This document shows positions 33,561 through 42,549 of a stretch of 64,000 nt of DNA, one piece after another. This stretch comes from Priestia aryabhattai. Lineage in GTDB: Bacteria; Bacillota; Bacilli; Bacillales; Bacillaceae_H. The stretch spans positions 1,140,568-1,204,567 of the forward strand of contig NZ_JAMBOQ010000002.1 in NCBI RefSeq assembly GCF_023715685.1, in the 5' to 3' direction. Every line of letters begins with the position of its first letter. Position 1 is the first letter of the stretch. Position numbers and translations under genes: made by a program. The notes under the pieces are model-generated. The model made no database searches. It saw only the letters and a program-made list of their open reading frames with translations, and was not told the DNA's origin.

Positions 33561-33644
33561 TAATAATCGTTGATTTACAGTTATTTACATATAAATACAT
33601 TCACACTATTAGTTGTATAATACAAATTAAACTTTCACTGCTAG

Positions 33645-33831
33645 TATATCGTTCTACTAAAATTATGTTATTTATATCGTTCTTGTTAGCGAAAATTTAT
33701 AGGAATAGATATATAGTTATTAACTAAACGAATTAGATCGATCTAATTAAGTAGAACGATATACCTTAATCGATTATTAATTAAAACAAATTTGTTATTA
33801 CATAAAGGATTATGTTTAGTAGAACGATATA
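33645..33831. promoter_or_regulatory. Cluster of five TAGAWCGATMTA-type operators (sites 4-8)
   Basis: Sites at 33645-33656 (TATATCGTTCTA), 33673-33684 (TATATCGTTCTT), 33734-33745 (TAGATCGATCTA, perfect), 33752-33763 and 33820-33831 (TAGAACGATATA, twice). They lie between the leftward transporter operon (start 33253) and the LacI-type regulator gene (stop 34100). Confidence 0.7.
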
Positions 33832-34013
33832 CCAACGAGACAAATATACTCCTGAAAACGAAATGTGTCAAGTCTGTGACAAAATGTTTTGATTTGTGGT
33901 TCATAAGTTATTTTAATATTTTATCTTTCAAATATTCATTTTTTAACCTTTTTAAAGATTGAGTTTGGACGAATACTTTTAAATTAACTCTTAATAATCA
34001 TTTGTTTAAATTC

Positions 34014-34039
34014 AAAAAAAAGGATTGCTGTGCAATCCT
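34014..34039 (-). terminator. Terminator of the LacI-family gene
   Basis: AGGATTGC/GCAATCCT around a 3-base loop, followed on the minus strand by a run of seven T. Confidence 0.8.
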
Positions 34040-34099
34040 CTACTCAGTTAATCAACAAAGTATATTTATTTTTCAAATCTTTTTACGATTTCCTCATCC

Positions 34100-35119
34100 T
34101 TACTTTTTTGAAGTTTCTCGAATAATAAGTTCAGGCTTTAATATAAGGCGTTGAAGTTCACTACTTTCAGTATTCATCTTATTATATAAAAGGTTTGCAG
34201 CCTTAATACCTATAGATCTTGGAAATGAAGAAACAGTTGTTAGTGGCGGATGATAAAGTTCTGATTCCGGAATATTATCGAATCCCACGATATCGATATC
34301 TTTTCCAGGTGTTATATTATTCATTGCTAATCCTTGAATAACACCAAATGCAACCATGTCATTAAAACAAAAAATAGCTGTAGGTGGATAGCTATTCCCT
34401 AGAACCCTTAATATCGCTTCTAATCCTCCCTTCCGGGTAGGCTCAATATCAATAATAAGGGATTCATCAACTTTTAATCCTGCCATATCATGAGCTATGC
34501 GAAATCCCTTCATTCTCTCTGTCCAAGTAGAAGATTCCTTTATTCCTCCTAGAAACGCAATTTTCTTATGCCCCTTTTCTAACAGATGATTAACTGCCAT
34601 AAGAGCACCTTTGGTATAGTCGATTCCCACGTAATCGGAATTAACGTCAGTAAGTTCCCTGTTAGCAAGTACCATTGGTATTTCCACATTATTCAACCGA
34701 TTAACCGTTTTTTTCGTACTTTGAGAGGCTGGGTTTAGAATCAGTCCGTCTACTCTATGCTCTACCATGGTTGAGATTAAATTATCTTGTTTTGAAACAG
34801 AATCAAAGGTACTACCTAACAAAACTGTATATCCAACTGCTTCTAATGTGGTTTGAACACCAATTAAAAATTCAGAAATAAAACTGTTGGAAATATCTGT
34901 AACTATAACTCCAACAATATCAGAATTCTTGGATCTCATATTTGCAGCAACTCTATCGTAAACGTAACCTAATTCATTTATAGAATTTAAAACCTTTTTT
35001 CGTGTTGCTTCCGAAATACGAGGATTATTGCGAACAACTAGGGAAGCCGTTGAAGTTGAAACACCAGCATGCAACGCTACTTCTTGTAACGTAATCCGGT
35101 TTTTTTTTTCTTGTTTCAT
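34100..35119 (-). CDS. LacI/PurR-family transcriptional regulator
   Basis: 339 residues. N-terminal LacI HTH (ITLQEVALHAGVSTSTASLV) and hinge (VRNNPRISEATRKKVLNSIN), then a periplasmic-binding-protein-like effector domain (DIVGVIVTDISNSFISEF ... VGIDYTKGALMAVNHLLEKG ... IFCFNDMVAFGVIQGL ... VSSFPRSIGIKAANLL). LacI proteins bind even palindromes with a central CpG, so this protein is the best candidate for the TAGATCGATCTA sites, five of which lie just beyond its 3' end. Monocistronic, leftward, with its own terminator. Confidence 0.92.
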   Translation of the reverse strand: MKQEKKNRITLQEVALHAGVSTSTASLVVRNNPRISEATRKKVLNSINELGYVYDRVAANMRSKNSDIVGVIVTDISNSFISEFLIGVQTTLEAVGYTVLLGSTFDSVSKQDNLISTMVEHRVDGLILNPASQSTKKTVNRLNNVEIPMVLANRELTDVNSDYVGIDYTKGALMAVNHLLEKGHKKIAFLGGIKESSTWTERMKGFRIAHDMAGLKVDESLIIDIEPTRKGGLEAILRVLGNSYPPTAIFCFNDMVAFGVIQGLAMNNITPGKDIDIVGFDNIPESELYHPPLTTVSSFPRSIGIKAANLLYNKMNTESSELQRLILKPELIIRETSKK

Positions 35120-35976
35120 AATTGAATCACCATCTCTAAATTAATTAAAAGTTGATTTATTTTAATAAATTACACGCATGGCAAGGTTACAGGCAGTAAA
35201 AACTGCCCTCAAAAGAATAACAATCCAGACGTTTTTATATTTTAATCACGTTATCTGATGCATATTAACTGAGATTAACACTTTTATAATTAAATTTTAT
35301 TATACCTCTAACCCATAAAAACTGTTCTCTCACTTTCTAAATTAACATTATAACGTAAGTTAATACATAAGTATTGAAAATATTGAAGATATTAACGATA
35401 TTTTCCACATGGAATAAAAGGAGATTTATGCCCGCATTTTTCTAAGTTTTAAAATCTCTCACAAGCTATTTTTATAACTCAAGAAACTACTGAGACATCC
35501 ATTTTATTCAATATTTAAAAGAAGAATATAACTATATTAACGTCCCTAATATAAAAATAATAGAGTAAGTTCTTTAGTGAAAACCTTAAAAATGGTATGT
35601 CCATAAATTTATATATTATCAATCTAGCTTTGATTTATAAATTTATCGGTTATTGCTTATAATTTTAGGTTTTAGACATTAATGTGAACTTGCTATGATC
35701 TTTATGGTCGTACCTTGATAGAAGGACATAGTAAAATATATAATATATTGCTGTAATATTATATATCGCCAAATAGTATGGAAAGCTCTTAATGTCAAAT
35801 TTACTAATCTTATTCGTTAAAAGCTTTTATTGGTATAGCAAAGAAAAGACCTGAAAATCAACACTATCTTAGTAATGTCAATGTATCTATAAACAAAAAA
35901 ATGTTACATAATTAATCGTAATGCAAAGGAAAAACAGAGTATGGAATAGCATTTAGTGACTATGGAGGATAATAAA
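35120..35976. other. Long gene-free region between LacI and IclR genes
   Basis: A/T-rich; no open frame with a ribosome site. No TAGAWCGATMTA, TGG-N5-CCA or cre-like site was found. It presumably holds the divergent promoters of the two regulator genes. Confidence 0.4.
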
Positions 35977-36747
35977 ATGAATGGAAATGAAGCTGTAAAA
36001 GGAATTAGAACTGTTCAGCGATCAATTAATGTTATGAATTGTTTTACTTTTGAAGAACATGAACTATCTCTTACAGAGATTTCCCAAAAAATCAACTTAG
36101 CAAAATCAACAACTTCTAGATTATTAGATACATTAGTGCAAAATGGGTTTATTCAAAAAAAATCTTCTAATTTGAAATACACACTAGGTTATAAAATGCG
36201 TGAGTTTGGGCGTATTGCGGAAAGGTCTGTATCTGTAGAAGTTATAGAGATTGCTAAACCCTTTATGAAAAAATTAAGAAATGAGACTGGAGAATCAGTA
36301 AGTTTATTCATGTTAGAGAATAAAAAACGAGTTTGTATTAAACGTTATTCGAGTAAACAGTCTATATCTCATGTTGTTAATGTAGGTGAAACCCTTCCGT
36401 TGGAGATTGGAGCTGGCGGGAAAGTCCTATTAGCATTTCAACCTGATTCATATATTGAATCTATTCTAAAAGAAATTAATTCTAAAGAGTTATTAAATCG
36501 TCTTTCAAAGGAATTATCACTTATTCGAAAAGAGTATATATCAACCAGTATAGATGAGAGAGGAGCAGGGGTTAACACAATTTCATCACCTATATATGAC
36601 ATAAATGGAAGAGTAGATTTTTGTCTATGTGTATCAGGGCCAAGTACACGCTTTACGCTTGAAGTTATGAATTCTCTTAAAAGTAAGGTGAAAGAGAATG
36701 CCTTAAAAATATCAGAATATATAAAGGATCAAAATTTGAATGTTTAG
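35977..36747 (+). CDS. IclR-family transcriptional regulator
   Basis: 256 residues from the ATG at 35977; GGAGG lies 8 bases upstream, and an earlier in-frame GTG at 35956 precedes that site. Winged HTH at about 10-75 (GIRTVQRSINVMNCF, SLTEISQKINLAKSTTSRLL, DTLVQNGFI) and an IclR effector domain (MKKLRNETGESVSLFMLENK ... PLEIGAGGKVLLAF ... DERGAGVNTISSPIYDINGR). IclR proteins often control aromatic or sugar-acid catabolism and bind paired half-sites. GGAACTA half-sites occur upstream of the two ACS-type transporter genes nearby. Confidence 0.92.
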   Translation: MNGNEAVKGIRTVQRSINVMNCFTFEEHELSLTEISQKINLAKSTTSRLLDTLVQNGFIQKKSSNLKYTLGYKMREFGRIAERSVSVEVIEIAKPFMKKLRNETGESVSLFMLENKKRVCIKRYSSKQSISHVVNVGETLPLEIGAGGKVLLAFQPDSYIESILKEINSKELLNRLSKELSLIRKEYISTSIDERGAGVNTISSPIYDINGRVDFCLCVSGPSTRFTLEVMNSLKSKVKENALKISEYIKDQNLNV

Positions 36748-37049
36748 TCGAATAGAGCCTCCGTAACTATTTACCCTAACGAGATCAGGATAAGACGGGA
36801 TTACTATCTTAAAATCCCTTAAAAATAAACCGTCATTTTTGTAAATTGTTTAGTAAAATGACAAAGATTTCAGTTTGGTCTATCATTATCTAAGATTCCT
36901 ATTAACGAAGCTATAGAGTAAATTTTATTTTTTACTATTAAAAAATTTAACCTTTGGCTTAAAACAAGTAATAAGTAATACATATAGGAAAAATTGAATT
37001 TAGAGAAATTTTTTTCTTATAGATATATAAAATTTATAATTTTCAATCC

Positions 37050-37084
37050 AAACCTTTGAGAGCAATATTCTCAAGGGTTTTTCG
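37050..37084 (+). terminator. Terminator after the IclR gene
   Basis: AAACCTTTGAGA / TCTCAAGGGTTTTT around a 7-base loop, about 300 bases after the stop. No gene lies between. Confidence 0.65.
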
Positions 37085-37223
37085 CTTGTTATTTCTTATT
37101 TTTTAAACTTATGTATTAATTAATATTCTACATTTCACCTTTGAAGTAATGTGTTTCGAAAATAAGTTTATATATTGTAAATTTTTATATTGTAAATTAA
37201 TAACAATCATTATGAACTTAAAT

Positions 37224-37276
37224 TAGTTCCATTTTTAACTAATTTTATCTGTATTAATTACCATCTAGTGGAACTA
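37224..37276. promoter_or_regulatory. Paired TAGTTCCA / TGGAACTA half-sites upstream of the broken transporter gene
   Basis: TAGTTCCA at 37224-37231 and its exact complement at 37269-37276, 37 bases apart. The same half-sites recur at 41989-42031 before the paralogous transporter. IclR-type operators often consist of such arms. Confidence 0.5.
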
Positions 37277-37369
37277 TAGTTAGTCCTTATACTTTATACA
37301 ATACAATAAAATAAAGTGGAAAGCGTGAACAATTGGGAACGTACAGCTATCCAATTCATCCCTATTTTT

Positions 37370-37383
37370 TGAAAGCGTTATCT
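37370..37383 (+). promoter_or_regulatory. cre site upstream of the broken ACS transporter gene
   Basis: TGAAAGCGTTATCT agrees with the cre consensus at all positions and lies 56 bases before the start codon. A weaker GGAAAGCGTGAACA is at about 37318. Confidence 0.7.
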
Positions 37384-37438
37384 TATCAACTATCACTACA
37401 TGAGAATTGGAATATCTGTAGAAGGGGGAAGATGAACA

Positions 37439-38758
37439 ATGAAAAAGAAAGTGGGTAATACACGATGGGGTATAGTTTCCTTGATTGGTCTTGGTGGTAT
37501 TGTTAATGTATTTGATCGTACTAATATGTCTGTAGCAGCTGGAGCTCTTATGCAGGAATACGATTTAACTAAAATGCAAATGGGAGTCATCTTTTCTGCA
37601 TTTGCTTGGTCCTACGCGGTAATGCAAATTCCTATAGGATTAATGTTAGATAGAATTGGAATTAAGTGGATCATGCGTGCAGCAACGTTACTTTGGGCCA
37701 TTGCAACATTTATGACAGCTATAGTAAGTGGTATGGGACTTATTATATTATCTCGTTTAGTTCTTGGAGCTGCCGAATCTCCCATGTTCCCTAGTGCATC
37801 TAAAGCAACCGGTTATTGGTTTCCAATCAAAGAGCGTGGGCTTGCTACAACAATATTTGATGCTTCGGTAAGATTTTCGAATGTTATAGGTGTTCCTATT
37901 GTGGCATGGGCTGTAATGCAATGGGGATGGCGAGGTGGATTTTTCCTAACTGCCATATTAAGTCTATGTTATGCAATCTTATACTGGATTTTTTAGCGTG
38001 ACCCAAAAGAGGCTACATTTCTGTCTAAAGAAGAGCATCAATACATTATAGAAGGTGGTGCTCAATTAGATGAAAAACCCTCTAGTGGGGCTATACGAAA
38101 TCTAGGTTTCATTCTCCGTCAACGTAAGATATGGGGGTTATCAATTGGTTATGCTGCATATAGTTATTCTTTCTATTTGTTTATAACCTGGCTACCAGGC
38201 TATTTAGAAACTCAAATGCATATGTCTGTTCTAAAAAGTGGGTTTTATACAGTTATTCCTTGGATATTTGCAACGATTTTTGATATTTTAATTGCTGGCT
38301 GGCTAGTGGATCGCTTAATTGCCAAAGGGTATGAAGGTACTAAAGTAAGAAAAGCTTTACTTGTTGCTGGAATGATTATGGGTCTAGTAGTGGCTGGAAC
38401 AGCATTTACAAATAATCCTCAAATTGCTATTACATGTATTACTATCTCGCTTAGTGGTTTATCATTTTCTGCAGGAGTGGCATGGAGCATTCTTTCATTA
38501 ATTGCGCCTAAAGGTACAGTTGGAACAGTTAGTAGTATTATGAATTTTTGTGGAAATATTATGGGGATATGCGCACCTATTATTACAGGAGTTATCGCTG
38601 GAAATACCGGTTCCTTCGCATTTGGATTTTTAGTTTCTGCTCTTGTTCTTATTGTTGGGATTTTATGTTATACATTTTTATTGGGAAGAATTGAGCAAAT
38701 AAGTAGTCCTTTTATTTCACAAAGGGATAATGGGACTAACGTTATAGTAAAGTCATGA
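37439..38758 (+). pseudogene. ACS-family MFS sugar-acid transporter interrupted by one amber codon
   Basis: A single frame of 439 codons is intact except for TAG at 37994-37996 (YWIF*RDPKEATFLSKEE). The paralogue at 40289-41584 has WYREPHEDKRLTKEE there, so TAG replaces a Tyr codon. Before it: GGIVNVFDRTNMSVAAGAL, GIKWIMRAATLLW, SPMFPSASKATGYWFP; after it: LFITWLPGYLETQMHMS, VDRLIAKGYEGTKVRK and the last six membrane segments. Family: anion-cation symporters for hexuronates, glucarate and galactonate. No other lesion is seen, so the mutation is recent, or the amber codon is read through (a C follows it). Confidence 0.88.
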
Positions 38759-38827
38759 TATATAAATTGTAATTCGAATGTAAAAACTACTTCTTTGAAA
38801 TAAAAATTGCTACTCCCTTTAAATTAC

Positions 38828-38873
38828 AAACTTTATCCATAAAATCAAATAAGTTTATGGATAAAGTTTTTTT
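38828..38873 (+). terminator. Terminator of the broken transporter gene
   Basis: AAACTTTATCCATAAA / TTTATGGATAAAGTTT followed by TTTTG; a 16-bp perfect stem. Confidence 0.8.
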
Positions 38874-39017
38874 GTTTTTGAGCATAACTTATCTCGTAGT
38901 AACTCATTTCACCTATATTATTAAAATATCTTCCTTTCCTTATTTATATCCCTTTTAAAGTTATATTTCTCTTTTTTAATATCTAAATCACTATAGGGAA
39001 GACAGAAGTTTTTGATA

Positions 39018-39115
39018 TGAGGTTTAGAAACATAAGAAAAAGCCAAGGCCTTCTTAACAAAGCTCTTGGTCATTTGTTTATCCTTGTATTTCCTTAGATA
39101 AAAATCAAAGGGAAT
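39018..39115 (-). mobile_element. IS6-family internal fragment
   Basis: Matches the internal transposase stretch near AKRFFKKALA and DFYLSK (AAGCCAAGGCCTTCTTAAC, TCCTTAGATAAAAATCAAAG), degenerate and without ends. Confidence 0.65.
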
Positions 39116-39194
39116 AAAGAAGATTCATTATGCCTAATTATTAGAAACTAATAGGAGTTATACAGAGGTGTTAACTCTAGAACTAAAATTTCCC

Positions 39195-39392
39195 TTATAT
39201 TAATTCAATAAGTTGTTTTATGGTAATAATGGAATCTTCCTTCATACCCTGATGATATACCCCCATGATTTCATCATCATCCAGTCTCAGGATCTCTTCA
39301 TGAGTTAATAAATGGTGATTTAATATGATGCTTTCAATTCTGTATCTTTCTAGTTCTGTTAAGAAATAATGTTTTAATATTAAGGGTCGCAT
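39195..39392 (-). CDS. Small protein, BH0509-like, function unknown
   Basis: 65 residues from the ATG at 39392, which has AAGGAG 6 bases upstream; the longer frame to 39419 starts before that site. Mostly helical: LTELERYRIESIILNHHLLT then HEEILRLDDDEIMGVYHQ. The pattern 'helix - (T/S)xEEIxxLxDxEIxxxY' resembles short Bacillus proteins of the BH0509 type, function unknown. It follows a YolD-like gene on the same strand, 75 bases downstream. Confidence 0.6.
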   Translation of the reverse strand: MRPLILKHYFLTELERYRIESIILNHHLLTHEEILRLDDDEIMGVYHQGMKEDSIITIKQLIELI

Positions 39393-39467
39393 TTTTATCT
39401 CCTTGGGGTAAAATGGCATGTGATGCTTTGATCTATTATACTTATAATAGTTAATAGTTTAAAAAAT

Positions 39468-39653
39468 CTATGAATGAATTGCTTTGATACTAGATAACTG
39501 TATAGGAAAGACATTTTGTTGATCATCTCTTAAGTAAAGGAGCTGTTGATTTAAATCAAGGGTGCAGACACGCCCTCTACATGTCTCTAACGATCCGTTA
39601 TTATAATAATCAAGGGTGATCGGACACTTTTTTGTGAATTCCTTCAAAAACAC
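39468..39653 (-). CDS. YolD-like small protein
   Basis: 61 residues from a GTG at 39653, with AAGGAGG 7 bases upstream. The sequence has the two-strand pattern of YolD-like domains: CPITLDYYNNGSLETCRGRV and LDLNQQLLYLRDDQQN, then VFPIQLSSIKAI. YolD proteins are often linked to DNA-damage (UvrX/DinB polymerase) genes but their role is unclear. About 255 bases upstream lies a leftward promoter with the GntR-type operator, and a TAGATCGATCTA site is at 39723-39734, so this gene shares the cargo's control signals despite having no metabolic look. Confidence 0.65.
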   Translation of the reverse strand: MFLKEFTKKCPITLDYYNNGSLETCRGRVCTLDLNQQLLYLRDDQQNVFPIQLSSIKAIHS

Positions 39654-39722
39654 GTATATTCCTCCTTCCTAATCGAGTTTCTAAATAAGAGTTTATCTAC
39701 TTGCTAATTCAAAAAACAGAAT

Positions 39723-39734
39723 TAGATCGATCTA
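39723..39734. promoter_or_regulatory. TAGATCGATCTA operator, site 9
   Basis: Within the 18-base palindrome AATTAGATCGATCTAATT, 70 bases before the YolD-like start and downstream of the promoter at 39908-39957. Confidence 0.7.
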
Positions 39735-39907
39735 ATTTTTATTAAAAAATTAAATTCTCTATTAGAGAATTACAAATTAAAAACCATGTGATATAAGCGA
39801 TTACAATATCTTGTAACAATTTAATACTACACTTTTTTAGAAGTATAGTTGAAAATATTTAACGCTTATAAATTAATTTACTGAATGAAGTTATTTAATT
39901 TGCCTGC

Positions 39908-39957
39908 TGGCTAGTCCAGTTGATTAATATTATATTCATGTAACCTTCAATGGTCAA
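39908..39957 (-). promoter_or_regulatory. Leftward promoter with TGG-N5-CCA operator (toward YolD-like gene)
   Basis: Minus strand: -35 TTGACC (39957-39952), 17-base spacer, -10 TATAAT (39934-39929), 10 bases, TGGACTAGCCA (39918-39908) followed by GCAGGC. It is identical in geometry to the promoters at 18697-18746 and 18947-18996. Confidence 0.75.
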
Positions 39958-40084
39958 TATATTTTAAACCCATGTTTGGGAAAAGTTCTCTAACTAATTA
40001 AAGTCAAGCTCTTAAACTCGAATATTCTGAGTTTATCGCAGAAGTCATATATCTCCATACTGAAAAAGAAATAGACACGCCAAA

Positions 40085-40144
40085 TAGTAAAGTCTGTTCA
40101 AAATCAAAAAAACTCATCCATAAACTATTTGGCTATGCTTTATA
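40085..40144 (+). mobile_element. IS6-family 3' coding fragment
   Basis: Encodes the transposase C-terminus SVQNQKKLIHKLFGYAL followed by TAA at 40142; no IS end follows. A relic in the opposite orientation to the fragment at 39018-39115. Confidence 0.7.
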
Positions 40145-40288
40145 AACCATGCATTTAGAGTAAAGTAACAATTTATTTTTCAGATAATAGTATGTTTAAT
40201 AGAATTTATTAAATAAATATTTAGATATTTACAAAATTCCAAGAAATAAATACCTTAATAATTTTATTTCGGAGATTCATTCAACTAA

Positions 40289-41584
40289 TTATGAAATTAG
40301 CTCATCCCTTGATGTTCCTGGTACTTTGCTTTCAATTGGTTCTAGATCCGTAAGCAGGAATGTATAGCTCAAAATGCCAGCAATTAAAAAAGCTGCTGCT
40401 AAAAGAAACGCGTACATAAATGAACCTGTAGCCTGAACGATAAATCCTGTAGTAATTGGTGCTATAATAGCCATTGAATTATTTCCAAAGGTTAAAAGTC
40501 CGGTCAATGTTCCAACAGTTCCCTTAGGTGCGATAAACGTAGGAATACTATAAGCGACAGCTGATGTAACCACAAGACCACCAAGTGCTGTCGAAATCCA
40601 AAATACAGCAATATTCGCACTATGAGTAAATGCAGCTCCAATGATTGACAAACCAAAAACCATACCCATTACTAAAAATATTTTGCATACACGTGTTCTA
40701 TTGTATCCCTTGTTAATAAGATAATCGACAAGCCAGCCACCAATTACTAATTCAGTAATAGTACCTACAATCCATGGTATAGCTGAGTACCAACCTGACT
40801 TCAATATAGACATATGCATTTCTGTTGCTAGGTATCCTGGAAGCCATGTTAGGAATAAAAACCATGAATACCCGTAAGCAGCAAACCCAATAAACACCGC
40901 CCACACTTTTCTTTTTGTTAGTAAATAACGAATATTTTCCATGGCACTACCTTTGGCTTCTTCTGAACTTTGCGAACCACCTTGGATAATATATTTATAT
41001 TCTTCTTTCGTTAATCGCTTATCTTCATGAGGTTCACGGTACCATATCCAATAGATAATAGCGTAGACAAAACTGAGAATGGCCGTTGCTAGGAAGCCTC
41101 CACGCCATCCCCATTCTGTTACAATTAGAGCTAATATAGGAGCACCAATTGCATTAGAAAGTTTAGATTGTGCATCATAAGTAGCAATGGCTTTCCCACG
41201 CTCTTGTCGCGGAACCCAATGGCTGACTGCTTTAGCTGCAGATGGGAAAAATGGAGCTTCCCCGACACCTAATAACACCCTAGATAAGATAATTAGTCCC
41301 CATCCATTCGCTACTGCAGTTAAAAGGCAAGCTATTGTCCATATAACCGTAGCTACTCTAGTTACCCACTTAACTCCTATTCTATCTAGCAAAGGGCCTA
41401 CGGGAAGTTGAAGAAGTGCATATGACCATGCAAATGCAGATAAAAAGATACCCATCTGACCTGCTGTCAAATTAAATTCTTTTTGTAATAAAGGCATAGC
41501 AATAGACATATTGATCCGATCAAAATAGTTTACCACTACCCCAAGAGCAATTAAGAATACAATCGACCAACGATGTTTTTTCAT
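40289..41584 (-). CDS. ACS-family MFS transporter for sugar acids (GudP/DgoT/ExuT-like)
   Basis: 431 residues, twelve membrane segments. ACS-family marks: NYFDRINMSIAMPLLQKEFN in segment 1, QLPVGPLLDRIGVKWVTRVA, GVGEAPFFPSAAKAVSHWVP in segment 4, and the long cytosolic loop with WYREPHEDKRLTKEEYKYII. Paralogue of the interrupted gene at 37439-38758, so this copy may supply the lost function. GAGGGAAAAG precedes the ATG. Upstream are one cre-like site, two TAGAWCGATMTA sites and a GGAACTA cluster. Likely substrates: hexarates, hexuronates or other polyhydroxy acids. Confidence 0.92.
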   Translation of the reverse strand: MKKHRWSIVFLIALGVVVNYFDRINMSIAMPLLQKEFNLTAGQMGIFLSAFAWSYALLQLPVGPLLDRIGVKWVTRVATVIWTIACLLTAVANGWGLIILSRVLLGVGEAPFFPSAAKAVSHWVPRQERGKAIATYDAQSKLSNAIGAPILALIVTEWGWRGGFLATAILSFVYAIIYWIWYREPHEDKRLTKEEYKYIIQGGSQSSEEAKGSAMENIRYLLTKRKVWAVFIGFAAYGYSWFLFLTWLPGYLATEMHMSILKSGWYSAIPWIVGTITELVIGGWLVDYLINKGYNRTRVCKIFLVMGMVFGLSIIGAAFTHSANIAVFWISTALGGLVVTSAVAYSIPTFIAPKGTVGTLTGLLTFGNNSMAIIAPITTGFIVQATGSFMYAFLLAAAFLIAGILSYTFLLTDLEPIESKVPGTSRDELIS

Positions 41585-41622
41585 TCTTTTCCCTCATTCA
41601 TCAAAGTTTTTATTCACCCTAT

Positions 41623-41636
41623 AGTATGCGCTTTCA
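41623..41636 (-). promoter_or_regulatory. cre-like site upstream of the ACS transporter
   Basis: Minus strand TGAAAGCGCATACT, one mismatch to TGWAARCGYTWNCW, 38 bases before the start. Confidence 0.55.
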
Positions 41637-41809
41637 TTTTTTGGAGAGCATTTTTATTCAAGTAATTATCTTATCCTGAGTTAGATCTACCTTTACCAAA
41701 AGTTAGATTACTATTCATTAGGAAAAATTATATTTTAGTTTGATTACTCTTTTATTGTTTAATAATAGGGTCTTATGATCAAATTCATTTTTTAACGTGA
41801 TAATTAATT

Positions 41810-41821
41810 TAGAACGATCTA
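41810..41821. promoter_or_regulatory. TAGAACGATCTA operator, site 10
   Basis: One change from the perfect palindrome, about 225 bases upstream of the ACS transporter start. Confidence 0.6.
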
Positions 41822-41988
41822 GTAAAAATAGAAATTTTCAAGATGGTTTCTAACTATTATAGCTTTGCACTTAAAGTTAATTTCAAATAATTTAATAAAG
41901 TCTTGTGCTTTATTTAAACTCATCATCTACTTGATTTTTCTGTTTTCGTTCTACGCATTCGATAACACCTACCTCTAATTTAATGAAT

Positions 41989-42031
41989 TAGTTCCACCAG
42001 AAGGAACTATGAGTTACACAAAACGGAACTA
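41989..42031. promoter_or_regulatory. GGAACTA half-site cluster
   Basis: TAGTTCCA (41989-41996), AGGAACTA (42002-42009) and CGGAACTA (42024-42031). The first two form an inverted pair with five bases between the arms, the layout expected for a dimeric IclR-type regulator. Confidence 0.55.
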
Positions 42032-42127
42032 TAGCTTATTATACTGAATCAAATAACTAGAGGCAATATATATTTTGATTTTTCTAAAAACTGAGTATAT
42101 AAATTTTTTTCTTTATACAATGCATTG

Positions 42128-42139
42128 TAGATCGATCTA
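42128..42139. promoter_or_regulatory. TAGATCGATCTA operator, site 11
   Basis: Perfect palindrome, the last site before IS6 copy 4. None was found outside the two IS6 borders. Confidence 0.65.
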
Positions 42140-42204
42140 ATAAATGATAAGATGAAAACGTACTCAAATATCAACCTTTTAACTTTAGATTGTTTTTTAC
42201 CTTA

Positions 42205-42354
42205 GAGAAAAACTACGTCCCCCCTCCTTGGTCCGTAGTTTTTTCTCTTTACTGCTATAAAAAAATGCAAGCAATTATGGCCTCTTCTTATTTAACACAA
42301 TAAGCATAAATAATTATAAACTAAGAAGAGAAGATTTTACCTTCTCTTTTTTTA
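42205..42354. terminator. Two hairpin terminators
   Basis: GAGAAAAACTACG / CGTAGTTTTTTCTC (42205-42247), similar in style to the repeat B hairpins, and AAGAGAAG / CTTCTCTT plus T-run (about 42325-42354). No gene between them. Confidence 0.6.
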
Positions 42355-42549
42355 TTTGCCTTTCTTTACTTCTCTTTAAGATTTACCGTGTTAAACTACA
42401 TTTTGTATCTAAAAGATATATAGTAAACATCTCTTTTGGATACATAAGAGTGAATTAATGGAAGAATCGCAAAGTGGTTATAGTTTAAGTAATGTATTGT
42501 AATCCACTTTAGGACGTCATAGAAAAATTAGCTATGGCTTGATTTATCC

